64,000 nucleotides of DNA, taken from Phycisphaerae bacterium (GTDB lineage: Bacteria; Planctomycetota; Phycisphaerae; UBA1845). The translations under genes were made by a program, and so were the position numbers. Below, piece after piece: positions 53,353 to 61,209 of the stretch. Every line of letters starts with the position of its first letter. Positions within the stretch are counted from its first letter, which is position 1. The stretch lies in contig JAGFJJ010000031.1 of the NCBI GenBank assembly GCA_024102815.1, positions 169,273-233,272 on the forward strand, in the 5' to 3' direction. The notes beneath the pieces are model-generated. The model worked only from the letters and a program-made list of their open reading frames with translations, was not told where the DNA came from and made no database searches.

Positions 53353-56085
53353 ATGATGAGCAGGGACTGGAAGAGGGGCGACTGGCGCTGGGCGGCCGCG
53401 TGCAGCGCGTTCGTCGTTGTCGCGGCTTACCTCGTCTTGCTCGCCCAACGGGCGCCCGCTCCCGTTCGCGCCGACGCCCCGGACCGCGAGGTCTGCCTGA
53501 CTGTACTGGGCGGCACGCTTTCCTTGAAGCTCGACCTTCCCGCCTCCGACCTTTTCGGGGGACCGCTCCTGGCGCAAGGCCACCGATCGGATGAAGATAC
53601 CCGCTGGGTCGAGCGGGAAATGGGCTTTGATGTCCACGTTTCGACATTGACGCTGTCCGAAGGTCCGGGTTTCGATCGAATTCTGGGCGGGCGGCTGAAT
53701 ACCGGGGGCGCGATCATCCTCAGCCAGGGGGAGCCGCGTACCGTCTTCGGCAATCTGTCGCTGGAACCGGATGCTTCCGGTCACCTCATCATCCGCAACG
53801 GGCTGGACGACGCAGCAGAGACCACCGCGTTGTTCACCGTCAAGGACGCCCGGTTGGAATTGAATGATCGAGAGGGCCTGTTGCGCGGTGAAGGGAAAAT
53901 CGCGCTGTCCCCGGATTGGGCCGCAGCACAGGGGGTCCGGTATCCAGTCGGGCGCACGATCGGTGCGGTTTCGTTCGAGGTCGCCGTTGAAGGACTTGCG
54001 AACGACGAATCGGCGCCGAACGTCCGACGTGAAACGCGCGCTCCGAAGGGCACGAGGGGTGACCAAGTGCATCGCGAGGGCGCTGCCGGTTTGCCGGATT
54101 CGAATCCCAAGGCGGATGCTCCGGACTGGGTGGTGGGATATTCCGAGGTCCCCTCGGCCAATGCCTGCGACGAAGAAACGGCGTCGTCGCGTTCCCCGCT
54201 GGCGGGCGACATCGGTCCGGACGTGATCGTCGCCGATCTGCACGCCGTCGGCTATTACGGACATGTGGGTGGCATCACGGCGTATGCGATCGGAACCTAT
54301 GCCTGCAATCTCGGAGACGAGCGGGCAAGCTGGAACGCGATCACTTCCGAGCATCCCGCGATTATTCAGAACATGTACCGTCTGAAGGACAACGAGTTCT
54401 CTCAGATCGGCATGGCCTGGATCAAACACGGATTTTACGCGGTGTCGTACAGCCTGTGTGGTCCGTGCATGGACGAGGTGCCGGACGGGCAGCAACTGGG
54501 CGTAGGGTGTGCCGATCCCTACAGTGCCAACCTCAACTCGATTCAGTCCAACATGAGCCCGCGAGCGCAGGTCAACGGATACACGGGCGTTTTTCCGTTC
54601 CCGCCCACGGCGCCGCCCTTTGACGATGACGTGGATCGCCGGCTTCAGGTACATGATGCCGATGTCGATCCGGTGCTGAACGCCGGGGCGCGGTACTTCA
54701 TTGAGGGTCATTACGTGATGGCCGATGACGCCGCGGCGGGAAACAGCGAGAACAACGCCTCCTATCGCGAGATTCACATCGCCGAGGATCCGCGTGTGCC
54801 GGACCGATTCCTCATGGTTCTTGACGCGGGTCTGCAAACCATGCGCGAGCAGCCCGCCGTGCGAGCCTGGAAGGATGTCGATCCGAGCGTCGTGGAAACG
54901 GATTTCCACGTGCCGGGCGAGGGGCTGTTCATCCTCGCGGGTAAGGCGATTGATCTGGGGACCGGCGTATGGCGCTATCGCTACACTCTCCAGAACCTGA
55001 ACTCCGACCGTGCCGCAAAGGCGTTCTCGATTCCCATTCCTGACGGCGCCGTGGTTTCGAACATCGGGTTTCGGGACGTCGAGTACCACAGTGGCGAGCC
55101 GCAATCCAACGCAGACTGGACTCATTCCGTTGCCGGGGGCTACGTCACCTGGACGACGGAAGATTACTCCGTCAACCAGAACGCGAATGCTCTGCGCTTC
55201 TCCACGTCGTACAGTTTCTCGTTTGATGCCAACGTGGAGCCGGCGACGACAAACGCCGTGATCGACCTGTTCAAACCCGGGCTGCCGGCCAATGTGTCCG
55301 ACGTGACCATCGGGCCGAAGCTCGCATTCATCGACTGCAACCAGAACGGCGTTGCCGATGAATGCGACGTGGATTGCGGCGCCCCGGACTGCACGGAGCC
55401 CTGCGGAGGAAGCACGGACTGCAACGCAAACGGTGTTCCCGACGAGTGCGAGCCGGACTGCAACGAAAACGGGATCGCCGACCAGTGCGACATTCTCAAC
55501 TGTCCGATGGGCGATCTGAGTTGCGCCGACTGCAACAACAACGTCGTGCCCGACGAATGCGAGCCGGACTGCGATGAGGACGGCATTCCGGACGCTTGCG
55601 ACACCTTCGATGATACGGACGAGGACGGCGTTCCGGACTGCTTCGACTTGTGTCCGCTGAACACACCGGCCCGGACGTGTTCCTGTCCGCTGGTTCAGCG
55701 CTGCTACTTCCCGAGCCTGGGTGCGTGCCTTACGCAGGAGTTCTCTGTCGAAGCTTGTCTGGCCGCGCAGGGCATACCCCCGTGCATCCAGCGGCCCTGT
55801 CGGCAGGGTTGTCTTCTGGGCGATTTTGAGGTCGACGGGGACGTGGATCTTGCGGACATCGCTGTTTTCCAGCGGGCGTTCACGGGGCCGGGCGGTTTCA
55901 ATGTTCAGGATTTCACCATCGTCTTCGATGCAAACGAGGACGACGATATCGATCTGGAAGATTTTGAAACGGTGTTTTTCAAGAGTGTACAGATCACGTG
56001 TCCAACCCCGCCTATTCCGGGTTGTGACGTGAGCTGGATCACCGGGCCGTGGGAGAGCGGGCCGGTGCCGTCCTTGTGTCCATAA
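53353..56085 (+). CDS. large exported protein with thrombospondin-type repeats and C-terminal dockerin-like domain
   Basis: About 910 residues from the ATG at 53353 behind GGGGGA. An N-terminal anchor (WAAACSAFVVVAAYLVLLA) exports the protein. A beta-rich region with cysteines (YSLCGPCMDEVPDG) follows to about residue 660. Residues 660-770 have calcium-binding thrombospondin type-3 repeats (CNQNGVADEC, CNANGVPDEC, CNENGIADQC, CDEDGIPDAC). The end has paired EF-hand-like dockerin loops (GDFEVDGDVDLADIAVFQRAF then DANEDDDIDLEDFETVF). It is the first gene of an operon with two octaheme cytochromes and may dock them. The globular family is unknown to me. Confidence 0.82.
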   Translation: MMSRDWKRGDWRWAAACSAFVVVAAYLVLLAQRAPAPVRADAPDREVCLTVLGGTLSLKLDLPASDLFGGPLLAQGHRSDEDTRWVEREMGFDVHVSTLTLSEGPGFDRILGGRLNTGGAIILSQGEPRTVFGNLSLEPDASGHLIIRNGLDDAAETTALFTVKDARLELNDREGLLRGEGKIALSPDWAAAQGVRYPVGRTIGAVSFEVAVEGLANDESAPNVRRETRAPKGTRGDQVHREGAAGLPDSNPKADAPDWVVGYSEVPSANACDEETASSRSPLAGDIGPDVIVADLHAVGYYGHVGGITAYAIGTYACNLGDERASWNAITSEHPAIIQNMYRLKDNEFSQIGMAWIKHGFYAVSYSLCGPCMDEVPDGQQLGVGCADPYSANLNSIQSNMSPRAQVNGYTGVFPFPPTAPPFDDDVDRRLQVHDADVDPVLNAGARYFIEGHYVMADDAAAGNSENNASYREIHIAEDPRVPDRFLMVLDAGLQTMREQPAVRAWKDVDPSVVETDFHVPGEGLFILAGKAIDLGTGVWRYRYTLQNLNSDRAAKAFSIPIPDGAVVSNIGFRDVEYHSGEPQSNADWTHSVAGGYVTWTTEDYSVNQNANALRFSTSYSFSFDANVEPATTNAVIDLFKPGLPANVSDVTIGPKLAFIDCNQNGVADECDVDCGAPDCTEPCGGSTDCNANGVPDECEPDCNENGIADQCDILNCPMGDLSCADCNNNVVPDECEPDCDEDGIPDACDTFDDTDEDGVPDCFDLCPLNTPARTCSCPLVQRCYFPSLGACLTQEFSVEACLAAQGIPPCIQRPCRQGCLLGDFEVDGDVDLADIAVFQRAFTGPGGFNVQDFTIVFDANEDDDIDLEDFETVFFKSVQITCPTPPIPGCDVSWITGPWESGPVPSLCP

Positions 56086-56163
56086 ACGGGAGGCGCAATT
56101 CCGTTGCCGAACGGACTTGCCGGGATCGGGTCGCTGGCGAGTCGACATACAGGGGAGAGAGCG

Positions 56164-58434
56164 ATGCGATCCAATGGACCAAAGATCGGTCCCGTATCGG
56201 CCGTGGCGATTGTACTTGCGCTGGCTGCTCTTGCCGTTCCGGCCTTCGCACAGACATCCTGGTCCGATCCGGCGGATGTGGACTTCGACGGCTACATCGG
56301 CCAATGGGATTACCATTTCTTCGAATTCTGCTTCTTCGATTCCGGACCGCAGAATCCAACGGTCTATTCTGACTGTCGCGACGCGTTCGACGCCGATGAC
56401 GACGGCGATCTGGACCTGCGCGATTATTCCGCGATCGAGCAGCGGTTTGGACACCTGCCCATGCCCCTGCGGGACGCGGCCGGGAACATCCTGACCGCCG
56501 GCTCGACCACGCCGTACAACGGTCCGCAGACCTGCGGCGTGTGCCATCCCGTGGCAGACCGCATCAGCAACGGAGCATGGTTCCAGGACGGTCGGACGAA
56601 TACCGCCGGCCAGGTGGACATGGGGGATGACTACGACGGTGACGGGAAGTTCTGGATCAAGAGCGCCGGTCGATACGGCAAATGGGGACAGTCGTTTCAG
56701 TACATGCTCGCTTCGAAGGCCAACGGCCATCCGTCGGACATGGACCAGACGACGTTTGTGTGGGTCCGGGATTGCAGCGGATGTCACCCGGGCGGCGGGC
56801 CCGGCATGTTCGATCGCGACGATGAACTGCTTTACGACGCCTCCACCGGTCAATTCGGTTATGAAAAACTGGGGCTGACGAGCCAGGACGTCGAGCTCGA
56901 TGGCGATTATTCGATTCTCGATTACGCGACGGGTACGGTTCGCCCGGCGCCGTGGGATGTCACGGGGCTCTCGGCGCCCGATTGTCTGCTGTGCCACCGT
57001 AATGACCGCCCGCTGGTCAACGGGGCGGATCAGTCGCACGGGTGGCGGAAGGGCGTATTGAGCAAGGCGGAGAAGCTCGAGGACAGCGGCGGGGCGCCGG
57101 TTCCCGCGTTTGCTGCAGCGGGTACGGCCGGGCAGGGATGGTTCTCCACTCTCGATCTGGGAGCGACGCCGCCCGTGCTGGATATTGACTACGGGCAAGG
57201 AGTCGCCAACGGCAGCCTGCTGGAGGACGGCGACGGATACCTGGCGATCGCCCCAACGTCAGTGACCTTTCCACCCAAGGATCAGGCCTGCTGGGGCTGC
57301 CATCCCTATGGGACGATTTCCGGCACGACCTGGTTTGACGACCGCGACATTCACTACCGGAAGTTCAATCGACTGAATGACGCCGATCCTTCGAACGACA
57401 TTCCGCCGACGGAAAGCCGGGTCTGCACGGTCTGCCACCAGGGGAATCTCGATCACAACATCGGGAAGGGCAACAGCTTCCAGATTCATTTCCGCAACGA
57501 CCTCGACTACCAGAACATGCTGACGTGTCGCAACTGCCACCTGACGACGCTACCGGACGGCATGCCCAACCCGCTGAAGCATCCCGACGCGCCGGACGTT
57601 CCGGGTGAGGCCTTCGTGCATAACGCCGACATGTTCAACATTCTTTCGTGTCAGTTCTGCCATATTCCCTACACGCTGCTGGGATCGGTCGTGTTTCGCG
57701 ATATCTCGATCGCGTCGAGCGCCAGCGCGCCCGGTGCCTATGCGCCCGGAAACACAGGGCTGACCAGCCAGTACTACTCGGCCGATCCGATGGATCCGAC
57801 GAATCCGGACAAGAGCACGTGGTACCCGTCATTCCTGTACAAGACGGACGTCGACGGCCAGCCGCGCTGGTTCCCCACGAGTGTCTGGATCAATATCTAC
57901 TGGGCCGATTGGGATGACGGAGGAACGCCGGGCGATTACTCGGATGATGTCTTTGCACCCATCCCGACGTGGAAGCTCGGACAGATCACCAATTGGGGTC
58001 CGCTGGCCGGTGTAACGAACGACGATGGAATCGGCGGACCCGAGATCAACCGTCCGGAGGAAATGCTCATCTACATGGCGGCGCTGAAGGGCAACGACAG
58101 CAACGGCGAGCCCGTAGCGCTGCGTCCCGTGTTGGTGAAGGGCAAGTGGATCTGGTACGAGGATCCCGGTTCGCCCGATGGCGTGAATGCCATCTATACG
58201 GAGGACGCGGGGGATACCGTGACGTGGTATCCGTATCTGTGGAGCCTGGATCACAACGTTCTGGCCGTCGAGGAATCGCTGGGCTACAACGAGTTCGAGC
58301 CATTTGGCTGCGTTCAGTGCCACCAGGCGCCATCCGGGGTATTTGATCGTGAGATTCTTGTCGATCCGTTCGGCGTTGACGGTCAGCCGGTGTACCAGAC
58401 CGTTCGGCAGATGACCGGTTTGAACCCGCCGTGA
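56164..58434 (+). CDS. exported octaheme c-type cytochrome with N-terminal dockerin-like domain
   Basis: 756 residues. A signal peptide (LALAALAVPAFAQ) is followed by two EF-hand-like loops (DVDFDGYIGQWDY and DADDDGDLDLRDY), a dockerin-like pair, at about 35-95. Eight CxxCH haem sites follow: Cys124, 204, 274, 376, 421, 455, 496 and 716. The spacing between the fourth and seventh is short, with a gap of 220 residues before the last. The ATG at 56164 has GGGGAGAGAG. Multihaem cytochromes move electrons at the periplasm or surface; haem ligation by CcmF or ResBC is needed. A paralogue follows. Confidence 0.88.
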   Translation: MRSNGPKIGPVSAVAIVLALAALAVPAFAQTSWSDPADVDFDGYIGQWDYHFFEFCFFDSGPQNPTVYSDCRDAFDADDDGDLDLRDYSAIEQRFGHLPMPLRDAAGNILTAGSTTPYNGPQTCGVCHPVADRISNGAWFQDGRTNTAGQVDMGDDYDGDGKFWIKSAGRYGKWGQSFQYMLASKANGHPSDMDQTTFVWVRDCSGCHPGGGPGMFDRDDELLYDASTGQFGYEKLGLTSQDVELDGDYSILDYATGTVRPAPWDVTGLSAPDCLLCHRNDRPLVNGADQSHGWRKGVLSKAEKLEDSGGAPVPAFAAAGTAGQGWFSTLDLGATPPVLDIDYGQGVANGSLLEDGDGYLAIAPTSVTFPPKDQACWGCHPYGTISGTTWFDDRDIHYRKFNRLNDADPSNDIPPTESRVCTVCHQGNLDHNIGKGNSFQIHFRNDLDYQNMLTCRNCHLTTLPDGMPNPLKHPDAPDVPGEAFVHNADMFNILSCQFCHIPYTLLGSVVFRDISIASSASAPGAYAPGNTGLTSQYYSADPMDPTNPDKSTWYPSFLYKTDVDGQPRWFPTSVWINIYWADWDDGGTPGDYSDDVFAPIPTWKLGQITNWGPLAGVTNDDGIGGPEINRPEEMLIYMAALKGNDSNGEPVALRPVLVKGKWIWYEDPGSPDGVNAIYTEDAGDTVTWYPYLWSLDHNVLAVEESLGYNEFEPFGCVQCHQAPSGVFDREILVDPFGVDGQPVYQTVRQMTGLNPP

Positions 58435-58585
58435 CGGACATCACCCGGCGGCAAAGGTGTTTTCTGCATCTTGGGGGGGAAGAAACCTCCAAAACAGGGG
58501 AAACAGGGGAAGGCGTACTCAAATCTTCAGGAAGGGCCGGCGGCTCGGGCGCAGGTCCGGGTTGCCAACGAGAGAGGAGCGGGAA

Positions 58586-60769
58586 ATGAATCGTAAGCGA
58601 TTCCTCACCGTCAGTGCACTTGTGCTAACCATGTCATGTGGAGTCGCCGTGTTGGCCGCTGATCCGGCAGACACCGACGACAACGGATATATCGATCTGC
58701 GTGACTACGTCATGCTGGAATCGTGCTACCAGGGTCCGGGGGAGGGCCTGGCATCCGGATGTGCGACGCTCACCGACCGAGACTTAGACGGCGATGCCGA
58801 CCTGGCGGATTTCGCCGGGCTCAGCAATGCGTGGGGGCACCTGGCGATGCCGCTGCGCGGATTCGACGGGAACATTCTCACGCCCGGATCGACCGAGCCC
58901 TACAGCGGCATCAAGACTTGTGGTGAGTGCCACGACATCGATTTCGTCAAAGGCAATCACTATCAGCAGGGCCGGACCGACGCCGACGGAAATGTCGTCA
59001 TGAAGGACGACTACTTCAACGACGGCAGGTACTGGGTTCGAAGTGGAGGACGATACGGCCAGTTTTCTCAGGCGGCGTTGCGCCAGCATTCCGGGAAAAC
59101 GAATCCGGACGAATCTTCGATGGACTTGACGGCTTTCACGTGGATCCGCGATTGCGGTGGATGCCATCCGGGGAGTGGGCCGGGACAGTACGATCGTGAC
59201 GGCGAACTGTACTATGACTCCGCAACAGGCGAGTTCGGTTACGAGAAGCTCGGCATGACCGCAGATGACGTGCGCCTGGACGGGGATTACGCGGAAGTCA
59301 ACGTGGCTACCGGACAGGTTACGCCCGCGCCCTGGGATATCACCGGACTGTCCGAGCCGGACTGCCTGATGTGCCACCGGTCGGGCCTGACGATCGTCAA
59401 CGGCGTGGCCAAGAACCGTGAATGGCGGCAACTGGCCCTGGGAACGGGTGCAGCACTCGTGGACAACGTGGGCAATCCTGTTCCGGCTTTTCAGGCGGCG
59501 GGTCCGGCCGGTCAGGGCTGGTTCAGCACGTTTGAGCCCGCGGCGAACCCACCGAGGCTCCAGATTGACTATACCGTCGGTTTGACCGAGGGAAGCCTCA
59601 TCGATGACGGCTCAGGAGGATTGGCGCTCCCGCCCACGACGGTGAACTATCACCCGACGGATGAGGTCTGCTGGTCATGCCACAAGGATTTCGCCATCAT
59701 TGCGGGAACGATCTGGTTCGACGAACGCGACGTACACTTCCGGGGATTCAACGGACTCAACGACGAGGATCCGACCAACGACATCCCGGATTCGCACAGC
59801 CGGGCGTGCCTCGAGTGTCATCCGGGGTTTGCCAAGGGGAACAGCCCGCAGATTCAAGCGCAGAACGAGCTGGATTTTGTGGACTTCCGAACCTGTCGCG
59901 ATTGTCACCTGGCGACGCTTCCGGGTGGAGCGCCCAATCCGCTCGCCCATCCCGACGCCCCGCACGTTCCCACCGAGGCATTCGACGATATTCACAAATT
60001 CGAGATGTTCGAAACACTGTCCTGCCAGTTGTGCCACATCCCCAGCGCCCTGAGTTACACGCTCATGTTCATTGATCCGGCGGGTGGCGGCCTGGGCTCC
60101 AGTGCACAATACCTATCGGCCGATCCGCTCAACCCGGCCGATCCGGATAAGAGCACGTGGTATCCCGGGTTGATTCAGAAGATGGACTCTGACGGGGTCA
60201 TGCGCTGGTTCCCCGTGAACTACTGGCCCAATATCTATTGGGCGGATTGGAATCGAAACGGCACGCCGGAGCTTGAAGATGACGTGGTTGCCCCGGTCAT
60301 TGCCTGGCGCCTGAAACAGGTGCTTGCCGGCCAGACCCCGGCGTTGACGGACGACAATGGCGACGGCGTTCCGGAATTGAACCGCCCGGCGGAGATTTTC
60401 GCGTACATGCAAGTGCTCAAGGGCAACGACAGCTACGGGCGGCAGGTCGCAGCCAATCCGGTCCTCATCAAAGGAACGCGGATGTGGTTCGAGGATGCCA
60501 TGGCTCCCGACGGAGTCTCCTCGATCGACCTGCGTCTGCTCCCGATCGCTTTGGACTGGTATGCCTACGTCTGGGAGCTGGACCACAACGTCGTTGACCC
60601 GTCGCAGGCCTGGGGAGCAGGCGGCCAGCCGGGATGCGCCCAGTGCCATATCGCACCGGGGCAGTCACCGGTCTTCGACCGGAAGATTCTGGTCGATCCG
60701 TACGGTGCGGACGGACAGCCGGTCTATGAAACCGTGCGACAGATGACCGGCATCAATCCACCGTATTGA
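58586..60769 (+). CDS. exported octaheme c-type cytochrome with N-terminal dockerin-like domain (paralogue)
   Basis: 727 residues from the ATG at 58586 behind GAGAGGAG. A signal peptide (ALVLTMSCGVAVLAA) is followed by dockerin-like loops DTDDNGYIDLRDY and DRDLDGDADLADF. Eight CxxCH sites at Cys112, 190, 260, 362, 408, 437, 480 and 684 match the previous cytochrome one for one, as do long stretches such as GQGWFST, LTEGSLIDDG-like and DREILVDPxGxDGQPVYxTVRQMTG. It arose by tandem duplication. The two may pair or function under different conditions. Spacing to the first gene is 152 nt and includes a GGGGGGAAG element. Confidence 0.88.
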   Translation: MNRKRFLTVSALVLTMSCGVAVLAADPADTDDNGYIDLRDYVMLESCYQGPGEGLASGCATLTDRDLDGDADLADFAGLSNAWGHLAMPLRGFDGNILTPGSTEPYSGIKTCGECHDIDFVKGNHYQQGRTDADGNVVMKDDYFNDGRYWVRSGGRYGQFSQAALRQHSGKTNPDESSMDLTAFTWIRDCGGCHPGSGPGQYDRDGELYYDSATGEFGYEKLGMTADDVRLDGDYAEVNVATGQVTPAPWDITGLSEPDCLMCHRSGLTIVNGVAKNREWRQLALGTGAALVDNVGNPVPAFQAAGPAGQGWFSTFEPAANPPRLQIDYTVGLTEGSLIDDGSGGLALPPTTVNYHPTDEVCWSCHKDFAIIAGTIWFDERDVHFRGFNGLNDEDPTNDIPDSHSRACLECHPGFAKGNSPQIQAQNELDFVDFRTCRDCHLATLPGGAPNPLAHPDAPHVPTEAFDDIHKFEMFETLSCQLCHIPSALSYTLMFIDPAGGGLGSSAQYLSADPLNPADPDKSTWYPGLIQKMDSDGVMRWFPVNYWPNIYWADWNRNGTPELEDDVVAPVIAWRLKQVLAGQTPALTDDNGDGVPELNRPAEIFAYMQVLKGNDSYGRQVAANPVLIKGTRMWFEDAMAPDGVSSIDLRLLPIALDWYAYVWELDHNVVDPSQAWGAGGQPGCAQCHIAPGQSPVFDRKILVDPYGADGQPVYETVRQMTGINPPY

Positions 60770-60858
60770 AGGGCGTTGCGAAGACTCCGTTCCCCTCCCG
60801 AGGACACGGGGCGGTCTGTGGACCTGGAGATTCTGTCATTTCACTGGTCAACTGAGCG

Positions 60859-60890
60859 GCAGGCGGTTTCGAGCGATCGGAGCCGCCTGC
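60859..60890 (+). terminator. terminator-like hairpin downstream of the octaheme operon
   Basis: A 14-bp stem (60859-60872 with 60877-60890, two T-G pairs) is closed by a GCGA tetraloop, a GNRA loop. It lies 90 nt after the second octaheme gene's stop. The downstream T tract is weak (CATTT), so it could be a rho-independent terminator of low strength or an mRNA-stabilising hairpin. Confidence 0.45.
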
Positions 60891-61072
60891 AACATTTCGG
60901 GAAGGAGCAGCGGCGGACTTTCGATTACATTGCTGCTGAAGGCAGGCTGTTCAAGAAGGGCGGGTGCATTTCGGTTTTGGCCGGTTCAGCGTATCTCCCT
61001 GCGCCCAATGGGGTTGCCAATCTTCCAGCCTCGATTGGACAAAAGGGCGGCCCCCAAAGTTCCACTTTTTGG
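60891..61072. other. intergenic region between octaheme operon and vWA gene, no gene seen
   Basis: Together with the flanking hairpin and promoter it makes a 440-nt gap. The short open frames in it lack a ribosome binding site and have no recognisable protein pattern. Confidence 0.4.
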
Positions 61073-61101
61073 TTGACTGCCTAGGTTCACATCACTAGAT
61101 T
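61073..61101 (+). promoter_or_regulatory. sigma-70-type promoter of the vWA/disintegrin-repeat gene
   Basis: TTGACT (61073-61078) and TAGATT (61096-61101) are separated by 17 nt. The -10 overlaps TCACTAGATTG (61092-61102), the same 11 bases as at 53015-53025 near the octaheme operon. The leader to the ATG at 61210 is about 100 nt. Confidence 0.5.
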
Positions 61102-61209
61102 GCAGCCTGTCTCAATTTCGGGCCACGGTGGCCGGCGGTGGAGCGCTGGTCACTCTCGTCAATGTCGCGAATCGATATCGGACGTACCAAGCGGAGGAGG
61201 GTGCTTTCT

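Noticed and set aside
60776..61084. A 102-codon plus-strand frame after the second octaheme gene.
   Set aside because: It spans the terminator-like hairpin and has no ribosome binding site or protein-like composition.
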